Assembly (NCBI GenBank): GCA_009684515.1
Contig: WKKS01000002.1
Coordinates: forward strand, 124,001-188,000
Source of the DNA: Geobacter sp.
GTDB lineage: Bacteria; Desulfobacterota; Desulfuromonadia; Geobacterales; Pseudopelobacteraceae
Direction of reading: 5' to 3'
Length of the DNA stretch: 64,000 nucleotides
The position numbers and the translations under genes were made by a program. The notes below the pieces were generated by a model, which made no database searches, was not told the DNA's origin, and was given only the letters and a program-made list of their open reading frames with translations. Positions 8,684-17,187 of this stretch are shown here, piece after piece. Every line of letters starts with the position of its first letter. Position 1 is the stretch's first letter.

Positions 8684-9460
8684 TCAGATTCCCTCCCACC
8701 CGAGAATCCCGCCGCCAACCACAACTTCAGCGCGCAGCTGGTCGCCTTCCTTCACCTTGAGCAGTTCCGCCACCGCCAGCGTCACCACAATCTTGCCGTC
8801 ATAAGCGCGGTCACGGTCATGCTGGATAACGCTGACCGGCATATTTTTGCTGACACCGCTGACACGATTGGTGATAGTCAGCTTTTTGAAAGGGCCGGTA
8901 TTGAAGAAGTTGCTGATTTCCAGCGCCGTATTCCGGTTGACAGTGACACTGCTGGCCATGGAGTCCCAGAAGGTATTGGCGGTCTTTTTCATAATCTCGC
9001 AGGTCAGCAGAACACCTTTGGCGTCAGACACCGCACGGTAATCCGGATGTACGGAAGGTACGGCCAGGGGCTTGACCTGGGGCAGAAGTACGGCCTGCCG
9101 GGCAGTCTGGACCAGCTGATGACTTGTTGAAAACTTCTCCAGTTTTTTAACAGCAATATTGAGGGAGATGACCAGAAGCTGCAGATTGACCGTGGACTTG
9201 CACATTAACACCATGAACATCTGCGGAAGAGCCTTGACGATAACCCGCCCCTCACCGAACCGGATATCAAAAAGCTTGATTCCGCCACACGCTTCATACA
9301 GGCCTACCGACCCATCCAACAGCATTTCCGCCGCGCGCCTGGCAGCTTCGCGGTCAAAAAGCTCCGGAAACGAGTCAGCCAGAACGTTGCCACGTTCATC
9401 CGAAATCATTCCTCCCACAACACCCTGCACCGATGCCAACCCCTGGATAATTGCCTGCAT
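8684..9460 (-). CDS. Roadblock/LC7 domain protein with an unassigned C-terminal domain
   Basis: The protein has 258 residues. Residues 1-105 look like a roadblock/LC7 fold: VQGVVGGMISDERGNVLADS, a central GLYEACGGIKLFDIRFGEGRVIVKALP strand pair and a helical end. Such domains (MglB, GAP-like) bind small Ras-like GTPases. Residues 125-258 contain predicted beta structure (KKLTITNRVSGVSKNMPVSVI, LLKVKEGDQLRAEVVVGG) that I cannot assign. The gene starts 1 base after the stop of the DUF4388 gene, so the two proteins are probably made together and may act together. No small GTPase gene of the MglA type is adjacent. No signal peptide is present, so it is cytoplasmic. Confidence 0.7.
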   Translation of the reverse strand: MQAIIQGLASVQGVVGGMISDERGNVLADSFPELFDREAARRAAEMLLDGSVGLYEACGGIKLFDIRFGEGRVIVKALPQMFMVLMCKSTVNLQLLVISLNIAVKKLEKFSTSHQLVQTARQAVLLPQVKPLAVPSVHPDYRAVSDAKGVLLTCEIMKKTANTFWDSMASSVTVNRNTALEISNFFNTGPFKKLTITNRVSGVSKNMPVSVIQHDRDRAYDGKIVVTLAVAELLKVKEGDQLRAEVVVGGGILGWEGI

Positions 9461-9461
9461 A

Positions 9462-10178
9462 TCAGTTCCCCGTTTTTTTTGTAAGAACCTGCCGGATTTC
9501 AGAATCTATCACATTCACGTTTCCGTCGCCCCTGGCGGAGACACAGAGATGGTGACGCCTGGAATCAAACAGAAACAGGTGGCGCTCGCTGCCATGCACC
9601 GTAGCGGACTTCAGGTCACCGAATCCGAAACAGGAGCCAAGCTGCCCGGCAAAGTGTGCCAGATACAGGCCGCTGGCCCCCAACAACTCATCCTGATAAG
9701 AACTGCCGCCCACGATCGCTCCGTCTTTAGTCATGACCAGAGCCTGCTCTACCTCGGCTATCTCTCTTAGCCTGCTTCCTATATCACCGGCACCTGCCGC
9801 GTTTCCACTTGCATGCGGCGGCCTCCCCTGCAATGCGCCGCCGGATTCGTCCATCCGCCGCAGCGCCTCCAGCACCAGATACCCCAATGACTGATCAATA
9901 GTCCGGCTGGTCGTGGAAACCTTCGGCTCGCTCCTGAAAGTTCCGCCAACCCATCCCATGATGGCGTAAAAGGCTGCCTCGCCCGAAAGCGCGCCCTGCT
10001 CGGCATGCACAACATCTCCATCCCGGAAAAAAATAACCCCGCTGTTGCTTAGATGCTCAACGAGCAGACAGCCGGAATAGCGGTTGCCACCCTTGACCTG
10101 GACAATATCGGCCAGCGACATCCCGCTGACAGCCCCGACAAACCCGCTCTCCTCTGTTTTATGTGCAGTCTGCGCCAT
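9462..10178 (-). CDS. DUF4388 (PATAN) domain protein, possible roadblock C-terminal half
   Basis: The protein has 238 residues. Residues 10-110 match the PATAN/DUF4388 pattern: GMSLADIVQVKGGNRYSGCLLVEH, GVIFFRDGDVVHAEQGALSGEAAFYAIMGW and GTFRSEPK. These domains are common in gliding-motility and signalling proteins of delta-proteobacterial lineages. Residues 135-238 (SRLREIAEVEQALVMTKDGAIVGGS) resemble a roadblock-like fold. ATG at 10178 has GGAG five bases upstream; GTG at 10184 overlaps that site. It is co-transcribed with the downstream roadblock gene. The function is unknown; a regulatory complex with a small GTPase is an inference. Confidence 0.7.
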   Translation of the reverse strand: MAQTAHKTEESGFVGAVSGMSLADIVQVKGGNRYSGCLLVEHLSNSGVIFFRDGDVVHAEQGALSGEAAFYAIMGWVGGTFRSEPKVSTTSRTIDQSLGYLVLEALRRMDESGGALQGRPPHASGNAAGAGDIGSRLREIAEVEQALVMTKDGAIVGGSSYQDELLGASGLYLAHFAGQLGSCFGFGDLKSATVHGSERHLFLFDSRRHHLCVSARGDGNVNVIDSEIRQVLTKKTGN

Positions 10179-10385
10179 AGCCACTCCGTTTCATAGCAGA
10201 TGAATGGTTCTTTACCTGGCAATACAAGGAGGCCGGACTTTAAAACATATCAGACGCCATTGCAAACATTTTTTTACAACAAACATACATTCAATACCAT
10301 GAAATCATTATACAAATATTTACCGGCATTAGTGCTGCCGGAAGAACTTCGATCAACTACAACGGCATATAAACCACTATTCTAT

Positions 10386-10419
10386 AAAAGAAAAGCCGCA
10401 TCCATATACGGAGACGGCT
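10386..10419 (-). terminator. Intrinsic terminator after the CoA-binding protein gene
   Basis: Read on the minus strand, AGCCG (10419-10415) pairs with CGGCT (10398-10394), with an inner TCC/GGA pair, followed by TTTTCTTTT. It lies about 50 bases beyond the stop of the gene at 10471. The rest of the 10179-10470 gap is AT-rich, with no gene that I can support. Confidence 0.65.
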
Positions 10420-10470
10420 CACACAAAAATCAATTTTCCAGTGGCAACAACCGGCTACAACAGCTCCGGT

Positions 10471-10878
10471 TCAGTGATCATGGTAACCCAGCACAACCAG
10501 CACGCAACTTCCATCGGCAATAACATTAATTCCGTGCTCCCGACAAAGAGCAACCGCAGCGGGATCTTCAGCGCCAGGCTGCATCCAGATATTCTCGATA
10601 CCTCTTGCAATGGCCAGCGGCACCAGCTGCGAGGTCACGGCCGGAGGGGTGATCATCGAGATGCTCTTGACCTCCGCCGGCAGGTCGCTGACATTTGAAA
10701 CACAGGGCAAACCCTCAATCTCGGACTCAACCGGATTGACCGGAACGACCTTTTTGCCGTTCTGCTGATAACAGCGCAGCACCTTGTTGCCGTATTTGGC
10801 GCGATTGGCGGACGCCCCCACAACTCCGAAGGATGGTGATGAAAGAAATTTATCGATCTGCTGCCGGGTTGTCATCAT
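10471..10878 (-). CDS. CoA-binding domain protein (YccU-like)
   Basis: This 135-residue single-domain protein has a Rossmann-type CoA-binding fold. The loop FGVVGASANRAKYGNKVLR fits the nucleotide site, followed by GKKVVPVNPVESEIEGLPCVSNVSDLP and the C-terminal GIENIWMQPGAEDPAAV, all typical of YccU/CoA_binding_2 proteins. These resemble the N-terminal part of succinyl-CoA ligase alpha but lack its catalytic domain. The start has GGGAGG seven bases upstream. It follows proA on the same strand order (proA is upstream at 10904-12160, gap 25 bases), so co-transcription is likely. The physiological role of the family is unknown. Confidence 0.85.
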   Translation of the reverse strand: MMTTRQQIDKFLSSPSFGVVGASANRAKYGNKVLRCYQQNGKKVVPVNPVESEIEGLPCVSNVSDLPAEVKSISMITPPAVTSQLVPLAIARGIENIWMQPGAEDPAAVALCREHGINVIADGSCVLVVLGYHDH

Positions 10879-10903
10879 TGTGCTGCCTCCCTTTCAAAAA
10901 CGG

Positions 10904-12160
10904 TTATCCCCGCACCTGCCCGTCACCATAAACGATGAACTTGGTGGTTGTCAGATCTTCCAGCCCCATCGGACCGAAAGAATGCAGCTTGGTTGTGGAA
11001 ATGCCGATTTCGGCCCCCAGTCCAAGTTCCCCTCCGTCGGAAAAGCGCGTAGAGGCATTGACCATCACGCAGGAAGAGTTCACCTCGCGGATAAATCGCT
11101 GAGCCCTCCCGTAATCGCTGGTAATGATCGACTCGGTATGCAGCGAGCAGTAACGGTTGATATGGTCGATTGCGGCATCAATATCGTCCACCACTCGGCA
11201 GGCCAGGATCAGCTCGAGATATTCGGCATGCCAGTCCTCCTCCGAAGCCGGTACGGCCTGCGGCGCAAGCCTGCAGAAGACTTCATCGCCGCGCAGCTCG
11301 ACATTCAGGGCTGACAAAGCGGTGGCAATCCTGGGGATGAATTCATCAGCAACCTCTTTGTGAATCAGGAGGGTCTCCAGCGAGTTGCAGACGCCGGGGC
11401 GCTGAACCTTGGAATTGGCGATGATCAGCTCTGCCTTGTCGAAATCGGCCGACTTATCCACAAAAACATGACAAACACCCTTGTAATGCTTGATGACCGG
11501 AATCCGGGAATTTTCAACCACAAACCGGATCAGACTTTCTCCGCCGCGCGGTATGATCAGGTCGATGGACTCCTCCTGTTTGAGCATTTCCAGCACCCCT
11601 TCCCGCTCCGTGAAAGGGATCAGCGACAGGGCCGCCTCCGGAATAGCCAGCTCTCTCAGCACCGACTGCAGCAGAGCGGCAATCGCCAGATTGGAGTGGA
11701 TTGCCTCGGAACCACCCCGCAGGATGACGGCATTGCCAGCCTTGAGGCAAAGCGCAGCGGCATCGGCCGTAACGTTCGGCCTCGATTCGTAGATGATGCC
11801 GATCACTCCCAGCGGGATGCGCATCTTGCCGACCATCAACTCATTGGGGCGTTTCCACATTTTGGTAACTTCGCCAACCGGATCAGGCAGGGCGGCGACC
11901 TCACGCAGGGCATTAGCAATCGCTCCGATCCGCTTTTCGTCAAGCATCAGCCGATCCAGCATTGCGCCGGAAAGCCCCTTTAGCCGACCAGCCTCCAGAT
12001 CTTTTTGATTTTCAATGATCAGCTGTCCGACGCCCGCTTCCAGCGCTGACGCCATTTTCAGCAACATGCTGTTCTTTGTCCCACTCGAAAGACGCGCCAT
12101 GGCCAACGAGGCCTGGCGGGCATCGACGGCGATTTTTCTGACTTTTTCAGCTATATTCAT
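10904..12160 (-). CDS. proA: Gamma-glutamyl phosphate reductase
   Basis: The protein has 418 residues when started at ATG 12160 (MNIAEKVRKIAVDARQAS), which has GGGAG about 7 bases upstream. The frame is open further to 12211, but that extension is not conserved. Landmarks are GVIGIIYESRPNVTADAA, the LKAGNAVILRGGSEA segment and VQRPGVCNSLETLLIH with the catalytic cysteine. It reduces gamma-glutamyl phosphate to glutamate semialdehyde with NADPH in proline synthesis. proB is not adjacent in this window. The downstream CoA-binding gene lies 25 bases away. Confidence 0.96.
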   Translation of the reverse strand: MNIAEKVRKIAVDARQASLAMARLSSGTKNSMLLKMASALEAGVGQLIIENQKDLEAGRLKGLSGAMLDRLMLDEKRIGAIANALREVAALPDPVGEVTKMWKRPNELMVGKMRIPLGVIGIIYESRPNVTADAAALCLKAGNAVILRGGSEAIHSNLAIAALLQSVLRELAIPEAALSLIPFTEREGVLEMLKQEESIDLIIPRGGESLIRFVVENSRIPVIKHYKGVCHVFVDKSADFDKAELIIANSKVQRPGVCNSLETLLIHKEVADEFIPRIATALSALNVELRGDEVFCRLAPQAVPASEEDWHAEYLELILACRVVDDIDAAIDHINRYCSLHTESIITSDYGRAQRFIREVNSSCVMVNASTRFSDGGELGLGAEIGISTTKLHSFGPMGLEDLTTTKFIVYGDGQVRG

Positions 12161-12297
12161 CTGGTTGACTCCCGAAGTGATATCAGCCGGATACAAACCG
12201 GCCCTGCGCAAAGTTTACGCAAAAGCGGGCTGGTCGGCAAGACACTTTTATTTTGAAACAGCTGATAAATTGAGAATTAGTGATTATACTGTACGGA

Positions 12298-13236
12298 ATG
12301 GACACTTTGGAGAGAGAAGATCAGGCAGAGCAACCGCCCTGGCGGCCAGTTTTGGCAGACAGCGGAGAGACATTGAACAAACGGCGGGCACAAGCCTGGG
12401 CGCTTGTGCTGGATTCGCGCTCGATTCCGTGCTGCATTGAACCGCACGGGCCAGAGTGGCAGTTGCTTGTTCCGGAACTGCACCTGGAAAGCGCCCGTAA
12501 CGAGCTGAGGCTGTATGAAGAAAAAAACCGCGACTGGCCGCCGCCACTGCCGGCCACGCGAACATTGATTGAAAATACCATTCCGACCGTTTCAATCCTG
12601 ATCCTGTTGGCTACCTTCCACAATCTGAGCCTTCTCGGCATTTCGAGGCCGGGGGTCGGCATCATTGATTTTAACGAGCTAGGTGGCGCCCATGCCGAAA
12701 AAATCCTGAATGGGGAATGGTGGCGGCTGGTGACGGCCTTGACCCTGCATGCCGACTTCCCCCACCTGCTCGGCAACCTGACCATCGGCGGCACATTCAT
12801 TATTCTGCTCTGCCGTGAACTCGGCTCCGGGTTGTCCTGGAGCCTGCTGCTCACTTCCGGGGCTCTCGGCAACCTGCTCAACGCCTGGGCCCAATCGCCG
12901 GACCATCGCTCGGTCGGCGCGTCAACAGCCGTATTTGGAGCGGTCGGCATCCTGGCCGCCACCAGCATGCTACGTCATCGACACCATCTGCAGCGGCGCT
13001 GGTTTATACCGGTGGCTTCGGGATTGGCTTTGCTGGCAATTCTGGGAACGGAGGGTAAGAACACCGACCTGGGGGCACATCTGTTCGGTTTCGGCAGCGG
13101 CGCGTTACTGGGGCTGGCGTCAGAACAGTTGATTGGGAAATATGGCCGCCCGGGGAAAATTCTGAACGCCCTGCTGGCGGCAGCTAGCGGAGCAGCAGTA
13201 ATCGCCGCCTGGTGGCTTGCCCTAAACCAGGGCTAA
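12298..13236 (+). CDS. Rhomboid family intramembrane serine protease
   Basis: The protein has 312 residues. Residues 1-95 are soluble and of unknown fold. The membrane part follows, with WWRLVTALTLHADFPHLLGN (HxxxN-type motif of TM2), the serine motif RSVGASTAVFGAVG in TM4, and DLGAHLFGFGSG carrying the catalytic histidine in TM6. The usual GxSG is GAST here, so the residue after the nucleophile is Thr rather than Gly; Ser and His are both present, so activity is plausible. Rhomboids cleave single-pass membrane proteins. The ATG is the first in frame, and no strong Shine-Dalgarno is seen. The gene diverges from proA and converges on the ANTAR gene. Confidence 0.88.
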   Translation: MDTLEREDQAEQPPWRPVLADSGETLNKRRAQAWALVLDSRSIPCCIEPHGPEWQLLVPELHLESARNELRLYEEKNRDWPPPLPATRTLIENTIPTVSILILLATFHNLSLLGISRPGVGIIDFNELGGAHAEKILNGEWWRLVTALTLHADFPHLLGNLTIGGTFIILLCRELGSGLSWSLLLTSGALGNLLNAWAQSPDHRSVGASTAVFGAVGILAATSMLRHRHHLQRRWFIPVASGLALLAILGTEGKNTDLGAHLFGFGSGALLGLASEQLIGKYGRPGKILNALLAAASGAAVIAAWWLALNQG

Positions 13237-13260
13237 TCATCCCAACATCTCAGCGCTTGA

Positions 13261-13836
13261 TCACCTGACAGATTCTTCCTTCAGAATAATGTCAGCTACC
13301 TGGCGCAGACTCTTGCGCTTGTCCATCGCCAGCTTCTGCATGGCGCGATAAGCATCGGCCTCATTCATCCGGTTTTTTTCCATCAAAATACCTTTGGCTT
13401 TTTCTATTATCTTGCGGTTATCAATTGTTTCACGCAGGTCGTCGATCTGCTCTTTCAGATTTTCAACTTCTTCCGCATGGCTGAGGGCCATCTCGATAGC
13501 AGGCAATAAATCCTGCTTGCGAAGCGGTTTGGTTAAAAAAGCGGCAATTCCGCATTCGGCTGCCCGTTTGGCAGTCTTGCCATCGAAAGCGTTAGTCAGC
13601 AGCATGATTGGTATTTTCAGTTTCTTTTTGATCTCCCCGGCAGCCGTGATTCCATCCATCTCCGGCATCGAAACATCCAGAATCGCCATATCCGGAAAAC
13701 TTGCCAAAGCCGTCTCCACAGCCCTTTTGCCGTCACCGCACTCTAAAATCTCCTCAAACCCCAGCTCGGCCAGCATGGCCTTCAGGTTCATCCTGACAAT
13801 TGGCTCGTCATCACAGATTAGTATTGTTCTGCCCAT
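13261..13836 (-). CDS. Response regulator with ANTAR RNA-binding output domain
   Basis: The protein has 191 residues. Residues 1-125 form a receiver (TILICDDEPIV, phospho-acceptor Asp in MAILDVSMPEMDG, Lys in LTKPLRKQDLL). A coiled-coil linker leads to an ANTAR domain at about 140-191 (IIEKAKGILMEKNRMNEADAYRAMQKLA...LRQVADIIL). ANTAR proteins bind paired hexaloop hairpins in nascent RNA and block termination. In Geobacter relatives such regulators belong to a nitrogen-control cascade, so this is a candidate for that role. GGGAGG precedes the ATG. No paired-hexaloop RNA was recognised in this window, including upstream of gltB. Confidence 0.92.
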   Translation of the reverse strand: MGRTILICDDEPIVRMNLKAMLAELGFEEILECGDGKRAVETALASFPDMAILDVSMPEMDGITAAGEIKKKLKIPIMLLTNAFDGKTAKRAAECGIAAFLTKPLRKQDLLPAIEMALSHAEEVENLKEQIDDLRETIDNRKIIEKAKGILMEKNRMNEADAYRAMQKLAMDKRKSLRQVADIILKEESVR

Positions 13837-14041
13837 AATATTTCCTCCCTTGGTTGAGGCTGATACCCTCTGCCTAGCACTTGCCGTGCCAGCTTTTTGT
13901 CCGGCAGTGGCAGATCATCCACACGACGGAAACACGAGCGGCTGTCTTTAGGGAACGGATTCGCGCACAAACGGGCAAACCTGCCCGCCAGCGGGATTGC
14001 GGCATTGACAGTTATGGCCAGTAATGATAGATGTTTTGGCT

Positions 14042-15313
14042 ATGAAAAACTCACAACTATCTGTTATATCGACATACAGTCGCTTTTTAATATTCTTGTT
14101 CAGCCTCACGCTGCTGGCCGGATGCACCAGCTACATTCCCCGCGAGAAGCTCCCTTTCCCGCTGACCGGAGAAGCCTGTGACAGCACTGTCAAGGTAGTG
14201 ACCGTGCCGTTGCCGGTAATTGCCTCCAGTCCGAACGAAGGAATCACCTCCGGTGCTCTGGCGGCTTTCCTGATCCACAACAAAAAAGACGAAATCAACA
14301 CGATGCTGGCTCCGCAAATTAATCAGAACAGCAATTTCGGCGTAACCGCTTCGCTCTACGGCGCGTTTTATCCAACGCCGGAGCGTGTCATTGAATTCAA
14401 CCTGTCCCAATCCAGCAAGGTAAACCACGATTATGAGTTTCGGATTCGCGACATCTCGCAGCTGGACAAAAAGCTGGAACTTAACGCCAATTTTTTCAAA
14501 CTTTCCGACGGCTCTTCCCGTTTTTTCGGCTTTAATGCCAAGAGCCCGCAGCAGTTGGAAACCAACTATGCCAACGACGAGGTCGGGTATAACCTTTCGG
14601 CGGGCTATCAGGTCGGCAAGCATTACCAGATCGCAATCGGCGACCGTTTCCGTGACGTGGACATCAAGCGGGGAGCTGTTAAAAAAATCCCTTATATCAA
14701 GGATTTATTCTCCGCATCCAGCGTACCGGGGAGGGACGGCTTTACCACTCACGCCCCCCGCATCACTTTTTCATACAGCACGCTGAATGATCGTGACACA
14801 CCCACCTACGGCGGATATGCCCGATTTACCTTTGAACCGACCCTGAAAGCCCTGGGGGGAGCCGGAGATTACCGGCGCTACGAAGTTGAAACCAAAGGAT
14901 TTATCCCGCTGGACAACGCCCGCTACGTCAGCGTATTCCGCCTGATGTACAATCAGACTCTTGGCAAGGATGTGCCATTTCTGGAGCAGAGTATTCTGGG
15001 GGGAGAGACCACTTTACGCGGCTACGGACGCAACCGCTTCATCGACAACAGCTTCTTCCTCTGCAATCTGGAAGAGCGCATCAGATTGTTCCGCTGGGAA
15101 GTGTTCAATGTGACCGCTGACTGGGAAGTAGCACCGTTCATTGACCTGGGGGCGGTAATGGAGTCACTGGACAAAGCCAGCAGCAACAATTTTGAGTTCA
15201 ACCCCGGAATTGGTTTCCGGGCGATTGTACGCCCCAATATCGTCGGGCGGGTTGATCTGGGAATCGGAAAAGACGGCCCGGCCATCTTCGTCGGACTAGG
15301 CTACCCGTTCTAA
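14042..15313 (+). CDS. Omp85/BamA-superfamily outer membrane barrel with N-terminal lipobox
   Basis: The protein has 423 residues. A signal sequence ends in LTLLAGC, a lipobox with the lipidated Cys near residue 28. The rest consists of alternating beta strands and ends GPAIFVGLGYPF, with a terminal aromatic as in barrels. GGETTLRGYGRNRF is the conserved RGY/F motif of the Omp85 barrel lumen. No POTRA repeats are present. ATG 14042 was chosen because the signal peptide starts there; ATG 14024 is in frame. Similar POTRA-less proteins are annotated as surface antigen D15 or BamA/TamA-family proteins. Translocase or lipid-related function is possible but unproven. Confidence 0.78.
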   Translation: MKNSQLSVISTYSRFLIFLFSLTLLAGCTSYIPREKLPFPLTGEACDSTVKVVTVPLPVIASSPNEGITSGALAAFLIHNKKDEINTMLAPQINQNSNFGVTASLYGAFYPTPERVIEFNLSQSSKVNHDYEFRIRDISQLDKKLELNANFFKLSDGSSRFFGFNAKSPQQLETNYANDEVGYNLSAGYQVGKHYQIAIGDRFRDVDIKRGAVKKIPYIKDLFSASSVPGRDGFTTHAPRITFSYSTLNDRDTPTYGGYARFTFEPTLKALGGAGDYRRYEVETKGFIPLDNARYVSVFRLMYNQTLGKDVPFLEQSILGGETTLRGYGRNRFIDNSFFLCNLEERIRLFRWEVFNVTADWEVAPFIDLGAVMESLDKASSNNFEFNPGIGFRAIVRPNIVGRVDLGIGKDGPAIFVGLGYPF

Positions 15314-15334
15314 AACAGATTGCTTTTCAACTTT

Positions 15335-16981
15335 TCAACACCCGCCTCCCAGCTCATCCTGCAGCTGGTGCATCTGGCACATCCGGGCATAAATACCCTC
15401 CCGAGATAACAACTCTGCGGGTGTTCCCTGCTCGGCAATCCTGCCATCCTTGAGGACAATCACCCGGTCGCAATCACGAAATGCCGAAACCCGCTGAGAA
15501 ACGATCAACACAGTCCTGCCGCTGTAGAATCGTCCCAGCTCGTTGAGGATTTCCTCTTCGCGTCCGGCATCCACCGCCGAAAGAGGATCATCCAGCAGCA
15601 GGATTGGCGGATCGCTGGCGACGGCTCTTGCAATCGCCAGACGCTGCTTCTGTCCCCCCGAAAGCGTAACTCCCTTCTCTCCCACCTGGGTATCAAAGCT
15701 GTTTGGAAACCCCTCGACATCCTCCAGAAATCCGGCCTGACGGGCCGTTTTTTCCAAAGCATCGTGATCCTGCCCGCCATCCAGCCCATAGGAAATATTT
15801 TCCGCAATCGTGCGCGAAAAGAGAAAAGCCTCCTGTGGGACAAAGCCGATCAAGCGACGCAGGCTGGCAATTGTGATCGTATTTATATCCCGGCCATCAA
15901 TCAGCAGCTCTCCGTCGGCCGCCGGGAGCAGCCTCGGCACCAGACGCAATAGCGTAGTTTTGCCGCTGCCGACCTCCCCGGTAATCCCAACCGTTTCTCC
16001 GGCCTTGATTCGCAGGGACAAGCCATCCAGAATCCGTTTATCCCCATAGCTGAAGGAAAGGTTGCGGAACTCGATGCCGGATTTCAACCCTTCGACCGGC
16101 TTCGAAGCTGGGCCGTCGGCCACCACCGCTTCAGCCTCCAGTATGCCGCATAAACGCGACATGGAGGCGGCGCCACGCTGTCCCAGGGTCAGAAGCCAAC
16201 CCATGACGGCTGTCGGCCAGACCAGCATCGCCAGGTAACCGCTGAATGCCACAAAATCGCCAAGCGTGATGACTCCGCCTATAACCAGACGACCCCCCAT
16301 AAACAGGACGATCAAGGTTCCCGAACCGGTGGCGGCCGCCATGACCGGAATGATCAGGCCGCGCAGCCGCGCCAGCTTCAGATTATGCCGCAGGTAATTT
16401 TGGGCAGTTTTCCCGAACTCCCCCTGAAAATGCTCTTCACGGCAGTAGGATTTGATCAGCCGCACCGCCGAAACGGTTTCTTCGGCCTGGCTGGAAAGAC
16501 GAGCCAGCTCTTCCTGCGCCAGCAGCGAACGGCGAAACAGCCGATGACTGACTTTTTTCACGGTCAGGACCATCAGTGGAAACGGCAGTATTGCCCAGAA
16601 GGTCAGCCAGGGATGGATCTTCAGCATCATCGTCACGGCAGCGGTATAAATGATCAGCGTATTGATCCCGCTCATCGCGCCGAATCCGGCCAGCATGCGC
16701 ACATTGGTCAAGTCGTTGGAAAATCGCGAGAGAATATCGCCGCTCCGGCTGGTGGAAAAATAGCCCAGATCAAGCTGCATCAGCCGTCGGAAAAGATCGT
16801 CACGGATGCGGAATTCTATGATGCGGGCTGCATTTAAAATCAGGGTGCGGGAAAAGATGCGGGTTACACAATGGACCAGCGCCAGCAGGGCAATTGCGGA
16901 GGCGCATAACTCGGGAGAGAGACGGGCTGTCAACGGATGCTGCAAAGCCTCCACCGCCAGCTTCATGAACCAGGGTATCAA
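15335..16981 (-). CDS. ABC exporter half-transporter with degenerate ATPase site
   Basis: The span runs from the first accepted initiator (TTG 16981), giving 548 residues. Transmembrane helices are followed by an ATPase domain: Walker A VGSGKTTLLRL, signature LSGGQKQRLA and Walker B ILLLDDPLSAVD. The catalytic Glu is Asp and the H-loop His is Gln (VSQRVSAF), the pattern of the degenerate site in heterodimeric exporters. In-frame codons continue upstream to 17167 and encode a plausible first helix (EPIKDLSRLIPYLTALRG..., FLLLTNAFALL) but contain no ATG, GTG or TTG. ATG 17088, behind GGGGATCAGG, is one base out of frame. The true start is therefore upstream, and a one-base frameshift or rare initiator is likely. 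No partner half-transporter is in the window. Confidence 0.85.
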   Translation of the reverse strand: MIPWFMKLAVEALQHPLTARLSPELCASAIALLALVHCVTRIFSRTLILNAARIIEFRIRDDLFRRLMQLDLGYFSTSRSGDILSRFSNDLTNVRMLAGFGAMSGINTLIIYTAAVTMMLKIHPWLTFWAILPFPLMVLTVKKVSHRLFRRSLLAQEELARLSSQAEETVSAVRLIKSYCREEHFQGEFGKTAQNYLRHNLKLARLRGLIIPVMAAATGSGTLIVLFMGGRLVIGGVITLGDFVAFSGYLAMLVWPTAVMGWLLTLGQRGAASMSRLCGILEAEAVVADGPASKPVEGLKSGIEFRNLSFSYGDKRILDGLSLRIKAGETVGITGEVGSGKTTLLRLVPRLLPAADGELLIDGRDINTITIASLRRLIGFVPQEAFLFSRTIAENISYGLDGGQDHDALEKTARQAGFLEDVEGFPNSFDTQVGEKGVTLSGGQKQRLAIARAVASDPPILLLDDPLSAVDAGREEEILNELGRFYSGRTVLIVSQRVSAFRDCDRVIVLKDGRIAEQGTPAELLSREGIYARMCQMHQLQDELGGGC

Positions 16982-17122
16982 CAGGGCAAAGGCATTGGTC
17001 AGCAGCAGAAAAAGCGCTCCGGCAGCGTATCGCCCGCGCAGGGCTGTCAGATATGGAATTAGCCGGGAAAGGTCTTTGATAGGTTCATCCTGATCCCCGC
17101 GGGCGGGTTGATCATGTGCGAA

Positions 17123-17154
17123 CCGCCCCTGAACAGCATTTTGTCGAGGGGCGG
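17123..17154. repeat. Inverted repeat upstream of the ABC exporter gene
   Basis: CCGCCCCT (17123-17130) and AGGGGCGG (17147-17154) are perfectly complementary across a 16-base loop. It sits between the MOSC stop at 17188 and the exporter start. No T-run follows on the minus strand, so it is not a clear terminator. It could be an mRNA-processing or attenuation hairpin. Confidence 0.4.
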
Positions 17155-17187
17155 CAAGGTTACATGTTTATTTTAAAACGGCTGAAA

